Source of the DNA: Leucosporidium creatinivorum
Lineage: Eukaryota; Basidiomycota; Microbotryomycetes; Leucosporidiales; Leucosporidiaceae
DNA length: 64,000 nucleotides
Assembly (NCBI GenBank): GCA_001600635.1
Contig: BCKL01000010.1
Coordinates: forward strand, 681,573-745,572
Direction of reading: 5' to 3'
Positions within the stretch are counted from its first letter, which is position 1, and the number at the start of each line of letters is the position of its first letter. The notes beneath the pieces are model-generated. The model was not told where the DNA came from and did not search any database. It saw only the letters and a list, made by a program, of their open reading frames with translations. A program made the position numbers and the translations under genes. This document shows, piece after piece, positions 22,533-32,614 of the stretch.

Positions 22533-25001
22533 CTAGTAATCTCCATCTCCACCGGCCGTGATCTGCAGTGGGAAGTGCGAGGGGGCGGTCAGCTCTCGGT
22601 CCTCGGCGAAGTCAAGGAGGCGCAGACATGACGAGGTCTCGCAGGAGGGAGATGATGAGAGAGAAAACGTACGACATCGTCAATTTTGAGGATCGAGCGA
22701 ACAAGCTGGGTGGCGAGGAGGTACTGCTGGCGCTTCGAGATGAGAGGGTCGAAGACGAACTGCTCCTTCATGTCTGCGGTGGCGAGCGGTCGACGTGGGC
22801 GAGACGACGGCGAAGGTGAAGGTTATGGTGATGGAAGATGGTTGAGCAGCAGGATGCAGTGCGAGCCGAGGAGAGGAGGGAAGAAGGAGACGAATAGTCA
22901 GCGTGCCGAACTCGAGGCGACGCCGGGGAGACGAAAGGTGGGAAAGATGGGGAGAGACACGACGACTCACCGTTGTTGCCCCTGTTCGCGCAATCAATAC
23001 CCAACTTCGAGTCACCCTCCGTTACCTGCCTACTCTTCACCTCGGCGAGCGTCTCAATCGGGCTCAATCCACTGTTCTCGGCCAATGCCAGAGGGATGGC
23101 ATCGAGGGCGGTAGCGAAGGCGCGCATGGCGTACTGCTCGATCGAAGCAATGTCGTCGGCGGCCTTGGAGACGGCGATGGAGCAAGCAATCTCGGCGGCT
23201 CCTCCTCCGTAGACGACGCGGTTGTCGGTGACGAGGTTGCGGACGACGCAGAGTGCGTCGTGGAGAGCGCGCTTGGCCTCGTCGATGATCTGTTACGGGG
23301 TAGGTGGAGACGTGAAGGCGAGCGGTCAATGGAGAGCGAGGCGAGGGCAGGGAAGCGAGACGACTCACCATCTTGTTACTTCCCCTCACGAACACGGTGA
23401 CGGCCCTGGTGTTGGCGCAGTCCTCGACGACGAGCATCTTATCCCTGGTGGTTCCGAATGACAGCTCGCGCACGAGTCCAGCCTTTCCGAGCTTCTCGGC
23501 GGTGAGGTCCTCGAAACGAGGGACGATGCGTCCGTTGGTAGCGATGGCGATAAGCTGTAGTGGAGCAGGCGTCAGCTATGTCGGCTAGTTCAGAGTACGA
23601 GAAGCAACTCACCTCGATCTCCGGTCCTCCCACCCACCTCACCGCCGGCAGGTCGTTCTGCATCAGCAAGTGGTTGGCCTCGTCGTCGAATCCCCACTGG
23701 CAGATGACGAGGTTGGCGCCCGTATCCTTGACCCTCTTGATCATCTCCTGGAACTTCTCCGTCTCGTACTCCTGCAGCTTCTTGTACTCCTCGACCGAAG
23801 TGATGTCGAGCTTGTGCTTGGTCTTGGGGCGAGGGGGCTCAAAGGGACAGGTGAGGATGGCAATCTTGGCGTCGTTGAGGGAGCGGGGCATTTGAGGGTG
23901 CGACATGTCCTTGTCGAGGAGGACTCCCTGGATGAGAGTGGTGTCCTCGAGCGAACCTCCGACCTTGCCGGTCACCTTGATGAGGTCGAACGAGACGTCC
24001 TTGCGGTCGAGGTCGGCGACAGAGAGGACAGCATCGACAGCGATCTGGGCGAAGAGGTTGTGCGCCTTGGAAACGCTGTTGAGGTGCGAAGGGTGCGAAG
24101 AGCGAGGAGGGTCAGCTCGTCGCAAGACTCGAAGGCTGAAGTAACGTACATCTTGCTGCCCATACTGGTCTGAGCAACCTTGAGCAACTCGGTGGTGTTG
24201 TCCTTGGAGAACTCGATGACATCTCCTACACGATCCAGCTCCTTGACAGCAACAGCGCACGCGCGTTCGAAACCGTCGGCAATCTTGATGGGGTGGATTC
24301 CGCGGTCGAGGAGGGAAGAGGCGGATTCCAGCAGAGCACCGGCGAGCACTGTAGTTCGGCAGGAGCGTTTGGTCAGCTTGCAAGCCAAAGCCGACGCGAC
24401 AACGCCCTTTCTTCTCGAAGGTCGAGCGGAGCACACGCACCGACAACACCTGTTGTACCATCTCCAATCTCATCGTCCTGCGACTTTGAGAGCTGTACTA
24501 GAAGCTTGGCAATCTCATGGTCGACCTGCAAGTGCAACGGCGTCAGCTCATCTTTCGCTGAGATGGGAGGGCGCAAGGGCTGCTCACCGACATCTGGCCC
24601 AGGATGGTAGCTCCGTCGTTGGTGACGGTGATATCTCCATCGCTGTAGGGCAGTGAGGTTAGCTGTAGTATATCAGGAGCTCATAGCTTTACTTACGGCG
24701 AGATGAGGATCTTGTCGAGTCCTCGAGGGCCGAGCGAAGTGCGAACGATTCCAGCGACGGTGCGGGCAGCCAAGATGTGACCTTTGATAGCTTCCAGACC
24801 ATGCGACCGAGTCTTCTTGCCCTGGTCCCTCACGATGATGAAAGGGCGACCGTTCTGTAGCGAGGCAGCGGCTGGTCAGCTCGAGGAAAGGGCTGCTGAC
24901 GGCTGAGGCCAGCTAGAAAGCTCGTCGGAAAGGCTGGGAGGGTGAGCTGATGAGCTACATACCTCGTCTACTGCATACTGTGCATCAGAGTATTGTGACA
25001 T
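22533..25001 (-). CDS. CCT5: CCT5, epsilon subunit of the TRiC/CCT chaperonin
   Basis: CCT epsilon is one of the eight subunits of the cytosolic group II chaperonin that folds actin and tubulin. The start [13 protein letters not shown] (25001) is separated by an intron from [20 protein letters not shown]. The ATP-binding signatures are all present: [42 protein letters not shown]. Subunit-specific stretches are [19 protein letters not shown] and [17 protein letters not shown]. The C-terminal half continues with [20 protein letters not shown]-like sequence, [16 protein letters not shown] and [20 protein letters not shown]. The last exon adds ITAGGDGDY after KIDDV and ends at 22533. About ten exons give roughly 550 residues, the normal size. 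No key residue appears missing. It shares a divergent promoter with the F-box-like gene at 25406. Confidence 0.97.
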
Positions 25002-25405
25002 GGCGCCGAGACCAATGTCGAGAGATGAAGCGAAAGGGAGAGAGCGGCCGCGTCGTCGCGTCTCGAAGGTCGAGGGCCATCAAAAGCACGGGAGCCGAAT
25101 GTTAGCTCTGATGAGGTGCAGGGCCTACTGAAAGCAAACCGAGCACCTCTAAAGTACTTATAAAGCTGCAGCAAGTCTTCCCGCTCCTTCAGGCCGAGCC
25201 AGCGCCGAACGACCTCCGCCAGCTTCGAGCTTCGCGCTCCCGGCTCTCTCCCTTCTACTTCATCGTGCTCGCTCTCGTCACTTCGCCTCCACCTCATTCG
25301 AGCGAGCTTAGTGGGATCAGCTACAGGATTGCAGGGCTATACTGCCAAGCTACAAAGCCGTCGTTAGCCCTCGCCCACTCTCTCGAAGCTCTCCCCCCTT
25401 AAAGC
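25002..25405. promoter_or_regulatory. Divergent intergenic region (CCT5 / F-box-like)
   Basis: About 400 nt between two diverging starts, so both promoters should lie here. No factor site can be supported. Confidence 0.5.
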
Positions 25406-26733
25406 ATGGTCGTCCCTTCGCTTCCCGTCGAGATCACCGAGCACATCATCAAGCAAGCTCTTCCGCCTCTTCGCTGTGACAGCTTCAAGGAGCGCTACAG
25501 GATCCTCAAGACGTTCTCGCTGGTGGACTCGAGGTGGAGGGCACTCGCTCAAGCGTTGATGTGGAAGCATGTCGAGCTCGGGGACGATCAGATTAGGAGG
25601 CTGTCAAGCTCGGCGGAGCACCTCCCGCCCTTTCTCCAGCATACCAAGTACTTCTGCCGCACATCGCTGGGGGCGCTGGACGTGCTCGGCGCCGCGTGCC
25701 GCGTGCCGCGTGCTTGAGACTCACGCTGGCGTAGAGGAGCTGTATCTCGGTAGGAGGGTATTAGCTCGGGATCCATTCTACTCCGTCGCTCAGCGCGTGT
25801 GATCCTCCTCTCGAGTTCGAGTCTCGCGCTGACTTGATTCTCGGCGTAGACCTCCGTACGCTCACCTGCCAATTCGTCGACTTCGAGCTCGAAGCACATG
25901 TTCCACCGCTTCCCATACTCGCGTCACTCAACCTCGTCGAACCCATCCTGCGCACTGCCGCCTCCGCCTGGTCTCGTCTACTCAATCCCACGACTTTGCC
26001 GTCGCTTCGCCGTCTCAAGCTGCTCCGACTCACCGAGGTTAACTTTATTGGGGACTTCGTGGAAGGTTTAGACGGGGAGCGTGACTTAGCGAGGTGCCTT
26101 CTTGCCCTCGCGCCGCAGCTCAATGTCTTCGCCTTCTACGAGCACGTCGACCCGAGCATCGCCGAGCATTTGTCGGCCGACGACTGGAGGTCTTTCGCCA
26201 ACCTTCAACATCTACCCCTTGTCGACTTCACCACCTTCGCTATCGACCCCAGCTCGATCCCCCGTAAGCTCAAGACGCTTTGCGCCATCGTGCCGGACGG
26301 CACGGTCGAGGACGAGCACTACGACGAGCTTCAGCGAGGTATCGCTGGGTGGGAAGGGGGTAGCGGGAGAAAGATGATCATGAAGCGCGAGGCCGCGGTG
26401 GACGACTACGACGTCGAAGCGGTGGAGCGCGCTAGGCAAGCGATGCTTCGTTCGGCGGAGGAGCGTGGGATTGCTGTGAGCGAGGACATCGTCCCTGGCT
26501 TTGTGGAGGATTGGCAGAACTTCTTTGAGATCTGGCGAGTCGCCTTTTGGCCGTCTGTGCAGGCGCGTGCTGACCTCTCTCGCCCTCTCGCAGAGATCGG
26601 CGCCGAAGTTGAAGCTGGGGGAGATCCGTCGTGGCGTGATGATACTGTGAGCTTGTCACCACAGTCTACAGAGACGAGTTCTGGATTGCTCGCTTTCCCT
26701 GCAGCTGCCGGAGTAGCCCCTCGGCGAGATTGA
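25406..26733 (+). pseudogene. F-box-like/LRR-type protein gene with a 7-bp triplication frameshift
   Basis: From MVVPSLPVEITEHIIKQAL the first exon looks like an F-box-type N-terminus (LKTFSLVDSRWRALAQALMW). The second exon (from about 25850) encodes a long leucine-rich-type protein, DLRTLTCQFVDFELEAHVPP to a C-terminus ending APRRD at 26733. The frame is lost at 25691-25711, where GCCGCGT stands three times in tandem and a stop follows at 25715. With two copies exon 1 would read AACRVLETHAGVEELYL and join the next exon across a normal intron (about 25760-25849, gtagga, ctgac, gtag) in frame. The rest is intact, so the lesion is recent, allelic or a sequence error. F-box proteins usually select substrates for SCF ubiquitin ligases; the substrate here is unknown. 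Confidence 0.6.
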
Positions 26734-26945
26734 GAGCGGACTGCTCGGCGAAAGCTGCTCGGCGCCGACAGCTGCATTCGAGTAGAACTTTTCCAGAGCA
26801 AAGGAGCGAGCAGCGGTCAGCTTTCGTAGCTCTTGTATCTCAAGTCGACTAGAAGGGACTACCCACCGTCAGGGGCTCGGCCTCATCTCGACCCGGGCAG
26901 CCTGCTCGCTGCTCTCCCTCCGGCCGCGACATCTTTGGGGAGAAC

Positions 26946-27565
26946 ATGTCGACCGCTGCGCCCACTCCCGCTCAGACGAGCTTCTACCAGCTGTACCGTC
27001 GCAGCTCGTACGCTATGCTCTGACTACCCCACCGAATGGGCTACAGAGCGTGCTGACTCTGCTGTTGCTGGAAACAGGCTGGGCTCTTCTCTGTTCGAGG
27101 CGCTCGACGAGCTCATCCAGAGTGGACACATCAACCCTCAGCTCGCGCTCAAGATCTTGGCCCAGGTGAGCCCTTCCCCTACAGCTTGAGAGCGCTTGAA
27201 CGAGCTGAGCTGACTCGCGTGCCATCTGCCTCTCCGCCCGCCCGCTGCTACCGTCCTGCAGTTCGACAAATCGGCTTCGCAGACTTTCGCTAGTCAGCTC
27301 AAGACCAAGTCTACCGTCAAGGCTCATCTCTCGACTTACCGCCTCTGCGACGAGGTGCGTTTCGTGTTGCTGGCTCACTCAGCCCGTGGCGTCGTGCTCA
27401 GTCGTCGCCTACCCATGCTGACCTCCGCGTTGGGTCATACTTCAGGTCTGGACTTTCATCCTCCAGAACCCCACCTTCAAGCTCGAGAACAACAGCGAGA
27501 CGATTACGGTGCCCGGCAAGTGCAAGATCGTAGCTTGCAAGGCTGGCTCGGCGGATGCCAAGTAG
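26946..27565 (+). CDS. TOA2: TOA2, TFIIA small (gamma) subunit
   Basis: TFIIA gamma, with the large subunit, stabilises TBP on promoter DNA in RNA polymerase II initiation. Four exons read cleanly: 26946-27007, 27078-27165, 27262-27354 and 27446-27565. They encode a protein of about 120 residues, the normal family size. Landmarks are the N-terminal TSFYQLYRRSS, the four-helix-bundle part LFEALDELIQSGHINPQLAL, FDKSASQTFASQLKTKSTVK, and the beta-barrel VWTFILQNPTFKLENN with VPGKCKIVACKAGSADAK at the end. Each intron has gt, a ctgac-type branch site and ag. The gene follows the broken F-box-like gene by 212 nt on the same strand. Confidence 0.96.
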
Positions 27566-28121
27566 GCGACTGGCGCGCTTGAGGAGCAGGGGGGAGGAGA
27601 TGGGATGGTGGAGCAGCTGCTGGGAGGGGCAGGTGGAGAGAGAGGGAGCAGCGCCGAAATGCTCGACCGAGCGGAGGAGGGGGATGTGGACAACAGTCAC
27701 CAACACCCACCGTCTCGGCCGACGAAACGAACTACACACTTAACGACAACCGAACTACAACATTCTCTTTCTCCGCCGCCCTTTCGCTTACAAGATAGGC
27801 CCTCCACCCTCCCTCGCAACCGCCGAACCCCTCGCTGTACCCTCCGCACCGTCTGTGAAAACTGCAACGACTAGACGTCGCTTTGTGATGTACCCGTACG
27901 CATCGGCGGCGTGACCGGAGAGGAGAGGAAAGGCGAGCTTCGGCGGATCAGGCGACTGAGCGACCACGAATAACGACCTGCGAGGCAGCTGTAGAGGCTC
28001 GTGCTTGCGGATACCAGCTCGTCCATCAAGATCCCTATGCTTGACGATTCTCTGCTTTTCAATGCCTTCGGGCATCTTCAGAGAGCGATTTCGGCGCGAG
28101 AGAGCTTCGGCGCAGACAAGA

Positions 28122-28137
28122 TGCCTCGCGGGCGAGC
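28122..28137. promoter_or_regulatory. 16-bp repeated palindrome, distal copy, catalase upstream
   Basis: GCCTCGCGGGCGAGCG contains the inverted repeat CTCGC-GG-GCGAG. The identical 16-mer recurs at 28501-28516. The distal copy lies 583 nt before the catalase start codon. It is a candidate factor site only. Confidence 0.35.
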
Positions 28138-28500
28138 GTTGATATGGTTCTTAGCTACATCACATATCGGAGGGAGTGGAGGATGTATTGACCTCCGCCC
28201 CCGCTTGTCAATCGTCGTCGGTCACCTGCATTTGGTGTGCAAGAGGCCTGCTCGGCGACGATTTCGGCGATGATTCTCGCTCTTCTCGAGGTCGTTGCCA
28301 AGGCATGACGGAGAACTCGCGTGTGCTGGCTGATACTAGGAAACTTTTCGCTGACTTCTTAGGCTTCTGTAGGTTAGTACAAAAGCTTAGAAATTGCCTC
28401 CGCCGTGGAAGCTCGCTGTAGGAGACTCTACGGTCATAAAAGAAGCAGCAAGCTCATTTCTAAGGCTCTCGATGGGCGAATGGCCGACAGGAGACTGGCC

Positions 28501-28516
28501 GCCTCGCGGGCGAGCG
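28501..28516. promoter_or_regulatory. 16-bp repeated palindrome, proximal copy, catalase upstream
   Basis: This is an exact copy of the 16-mer at 28122-28137, placed 204 nt before the catalase start codon, a plausible distance for an activator or repressor site. Confidence 0.35.
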
Positions 28517-28719
28517 AGACAGAAGGGCAGCCGGCAGTCGCAAGCATCATCGCCTGAGGCCAAAGGAGGAGAAAGCTGAGCTGCTCCTTTCCTTCCTGCC
28601 ACATTCGACTCGCATCAGCAGAAGACAAACAAGCTCGTACTTTCCAGCACACCCTACAGCAGCCCTCACCACAGCGACTTCACCCTTCGCTCTTCTCTCC
28701 CCCACTTCACCGCGTAAAG

Positions 28720-31700
28720 ATGCCTTACGCAGGAGACGGTACGGCTTGGACCGAGCGCCCTTCGACCAGCGGCATGAACGCCAAGATTGCCGATCTTGAC
28801 AAGAACTCTGTACGTCGGTGCTGCCCACATCCCTCCAGCCTCGTCCGAGCTGACCTTCGCTGTTCTTCCTCGCGCCTGCAACAGGTCTATGTCCCCGCCG
28901 ACGGCGACAAGCACACCTCTGTCTTTGGAAACAACCCTGTAGACAACCTCGACACCTCGATGCGCGCTGGAGCCCGTGGACCTACGACGATCGACGATCC
29001 CGTAGCCCGAGAGAGGATTTCGCACTTCGACCACGAGCGGTAGGTCTCCCCAGCTCGGTCCTTGCGGTTTCTGCTGGGTCATAGAGCGCTTCGCTGAGCT
29101 CCCGACTATCTCAGTATCCCCGAGCGTGTCGTTCACGCCCGTGGAGCCGGAGCTCACGGCACTTTCACCCTTCACACTTCGCTCGAGGATGTCACTTGCG
29201 CCAAGGTCCTCACCAAGGTCGGACAAGAGACTCCCACCTTCACCCGTTTCTCGACCGTCCTCGGCTCGAGCGGAGCCGCCGAGACCGCCCGCGAGGGTAA
29301 GCTTGCTTCGGCGCTGGCTATTTTCGACTCACACTGACCTGTTTGCTTCGTTGTGCAGTCCGTGGATTCTCGACCAAGTTCTACACCCAGGAGGGCAACT
29401 GGGACATCGTTGGAAGTGAGTGTTGTCTCTTCTGTCCTCGACGAGAAGCTCGGCGCTCGGCGCTACTTGCCGCTTTCTACTGCCCTCCCTCACTTCACTG
29501 CCGGCGGCTGACTCGTCCTCTCCCTTCCCCTCATTCTCACAGACAACATCCCCGTCTTCTTCATCCAGGACGGCATCAAGTTCGTCGACCTCATCCACGC
29601 CGGCAAGCCTGAGCCCGATGTTGGCCTTCCCCAGGCTCAAACCGCCCACGACTCGTTCTGGGACTTCATGAGCCTCACTCCTGAGACGCTCCACATGGCC
29701 GCCTGGTCGCTCTCCGACTACACCATCCCTCGCTCCTACCGCATGATGAAGGGCTTCGGCGTCAACACTTACGTCCTCGTCTCGGCCGCTGGCAAGAGGA
29801 CCTTCGCCAAGTTCCACTGGAAGCCCCACCTCGGTACCCATGCGCTTGTGTGGGACGAGTGCTTGAAGCTCCAGGGACAGGATCCCGACTACCTTCGCCG
29901 AGATCTCGCCGATGCCATCGCCGGCGGATCCTTCCCCAAGTACGAGTTTGGAGTACAGCTCATCTCTGAGGAGGACGAGGAGTCGTTCGACTTTGATCTG
30001 CTCGACTGCACCAAGGTGAGCTCCGATTCCGTAGCCCTTTCTGTGAGCGAAGCTGATTCTTGTCGGCGCCCTTCAGCTCGTCCCCGAGGAGCTCGTTCCC
30101 ATCAAGTGGGTCGGTACTCTTGAGCTGAACAAGAACCCCACCAACTGTAAGTAGTTCTACGAGCGTCTGTACGTCGCCAGCGGCTGATCTGAGCCCGTCT
30201 ACAGACTTCGCCGAGACGGAGCAGGTCGCCTTCTGCGTTTCGAACATGGTGCCCGGCATCGACTTCTCCAACGACCCCATGCTTCAGCTCCGAGCGTTCT
30301 CGTACTTCGACACCCAGCTGAGTCGACTGGGAGGACCCAACTTTGCATCTCTGCCCATCAACCGAGGAGTTTGCCCCTTCATTTCGACCGCTCGCGACGG
30401 CCACTCGCAGCACAGGATCCAGGCTGGACCCCACTACTACCCCAACCGCTTCCAAACTCCCAACGCTGGCAAGACGCCCCATGGCAAAGGACAGAACTAC
30501 GCTACGAGCGAGGCCGCGGTCGTCGCCGCTGCCAACGCCGACCCCGAGTCGATGACCTTCGCGCCTCACAAGGTGGAGGGAGTCAGGGCTAAGCAGCGCC
30601 CTCCCAAGTTCGACGACGACTACACCCAGGCGCAGCTCTTCTATAACTCGCTCTCCGAGGTCGAGCAGACTCACATGGTCGAGGCGTTCGCTTTCGAGCT
30701 CGGACACGTAAAGCTCTCTTTCCGAGCCTCTCGGTCGAGCTCCGGCACTGACTTTTCCTCTCCTCTGCAGTGCGACAGCCGTCAAGTGCAGGAGACCATG
30801 ATCGACCGCTTCAACGAGATGGACCACGAGTTCGCCGCGAGGTGCGCTTCGAGCTTCGACTACGAGGTTGGAGCTCCCAAGCACCCCAACCACGGCAAGA
30901 AGACCAACGGACAGCAGCCCATCTCGATGCTCGTGAGTCCTCCTTATCTTCAGCTGCCCTAGCCACTCGTTTACAGCGGAAGCTGATCCTCGGCGTTCCC
31001 ATCGCAGGACTCGAACAACACCTTCACCGCCGTCGGTCGCAAGGTCGGCATCATGGTCCTCGACGGCTTCGATGCCACTCAAGTCTCGGCTCTCTCGACT
31101 GGCCTCACAGCCATGGGTTGCGTCGTCCAGTTCATCGGACAGCGCAAGGGACCCGCCTATCCCAGCGGCGTCAAGGTCGGCGACAAGAGCGCCTCGGGCG
31201 TCCAGACCACCGACTTCCCCTTCGAGGGCTGCCGCTCGACCATGTTTGACGCGCTCTTCTTCCCTACCGGAAACGAGGCCTACGCCAAGTCGCTCGAGGC
31301 TGGCCGTATCATCCACTTTGTTCGCGAGGCCTTCGGCCACTTCAAGCCCAGTACGTCTCGTCCTAGCTCGGTACAGATCTTTAGCTGACCTTGCTCCACT
31401 CTCCAGTCGCTGCTGTCGGAGTCGCCGTTCCCTGGATCGCTCACAAGTGCCTTCCCGGCTCCCTCTCGATGAAAGCCGACGCTACCGCTTCCTTCAGCGT
31501 CAAGCACGGTCTTGTTCTCGGACAGAACATCACTGACTCCGAGGCTAGCGCTTGGACCAAGGTGAGTTCGGCTCTCCCTCTCCTTCGAGTACTTCGCCGA
31601 CAGCTCGGCGAGCTCGATCAAAGTGGTCGAGGCTGACCATTTCCTCATTCCCACAGCTCACCAAGGGCGTCAAGGACTCGGCTACCTTCGGAGCTGCTTT

Positions 31701-31823
31701 TGCTGAGGCTTGCGCTGCTCACCGTCACTGGGGTACGTCTCGATCGCTGCCTCGGCTTTCGTCTACTGTGCTGATCCTCTTCGCTCTCCCACAGAGCGCG
31801 ACGTCAGTGGTGTCGCCTTCTAA
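28720..31823 (+). CDS. Large-subunit (clade 2) heme catalase
   Basis: The enzyme breaks hydrogen peroxide into water and oxygen. The start is [16 protein letters not shown]. Conserved parts are the distal heme pocket [17 protein letters not shown] (catalytic His), the catalytic Asn region [17 protein letters not shown] and the proximal heme-ligand segment [19 protein letters not shown] (Tyr ligand), followed by [18 protein letters not shown]. After the catalase core comes the extra C-terminal domain that marks large-subunit catalases, a DJ-1/PfpI-like fold beginning [20 protein letters not shown]. About twelve exons encode roughly 730-740 residues, fitting clade 2. No signal peptide is visible at the N-terminus. 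The C-terminus, RDVSGVAF, is not a PTS1 peroxisome signal, so a cytosolic location is likely. Oxidative-stress regulation is expected from the family but not shown here. Confidence 0.96.
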
Positions 31824-32614
31824 GTAATCACTTTGCTACGGTTTTTTGTGTACATAGCCGCGTACTTGAACTTGGAAAGTCAGATACGAAGTCTCCTCGT
31901 CAGATCGTCGGCCTCGCCGAAGCTCGGCTTTGCTCTCCCTGCTCCACGAATATAGTTTGGACGGCGATTTTTTTGCCGTGCGGGGAGATACACACCTGTC
32001 AATCCTGGTTGTCATTCTGACAGCAGTGCTAGCTTCGAGCGAAGCACTCTCACGGAGGCGGGAGAGCAATGCGCCGCGACGGAAAGGAGCAGAGAGCCGA
32101 GAAGACTCTTAGACTCGTCACATTCGTCTCGCTTCAGCAGCAGACACCATGGCTCCTACTCTCTAGCACACGTCACAGCCGCCGTCGCAAGCTTGCCTTC
32201 TGTGTTTCCTCTCCCCTTCGCTCCTTCTCGGCCGAGCTCTCTCGCCCGGCTCTCCTCTTCCACTGCCAACGTGCAGCGTCCTTCACACCCTCGTTCTGCT
32301 CGGACTCGACAGAGAAGCTGAGATCGTCACCCGCAGAAGCGAGCGCACCCTTACCACTAGTGCACTCGATCGGCCAGCCAATCAAAGCGAGCAGGAGCAG
32401 GCCACGGTCCTCCTTCTTCGCAGCCCAACTTGGGGACGAAGTGAGAGTGGGTCGCTTTGAGCGGGTGAGCAAGCCGGCAGCTTTCAAATTGGCGCGATGT
32501 GAGACGAGGAGCGAGCGAGCCCTCGACGGCTCTTGTTCTCCTCCCTCTCGTTTCTCTCGTCGCCGCCCTCTCTCATTCCGTCGAGTTCTCCGCGCTACGA
32601 GGTACACTCGAAGG
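31824..32614. promoter_or_regulatory. Intergenic region, phosphatase promoter with a CCAAT box
   Basis: About 790 nt between catalase and the acid phosphatase. A CCAAT pentamer in the context AGCCAATCAAAG at 32378-32382 lies about 235 nt before the phosphatase start. The last 100 nt are pyrimidine-rich. No CACGTG (Pho4-type) site was seen. Confidence 0.4.

Larger units (their letters stand above)
27566..28719. other. Long intergenic region upstream of catalase
   Basis: About 1.15 kb holding the TOA2 3' flank and the catalase promoter. Open frames inside it are short, in several frames, and lack domains. The only structure seen is a 16-bp sequence present twice, listed separately. Confidence 0.5.

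Noticed and set aside
30102-31340. Long open frame on the minus strand (over 400 codons) opposite catalase
   Set aside because: It is antisense to conserved catalase exons and introns, has no domain, and is explained by GC-rich third codon positions.
31798-31823. Peroxisomal targeting signal at the catalase C-terminus
   Set aside because: The end reads SGVAF, which does not fit the SKL-type PTS1.
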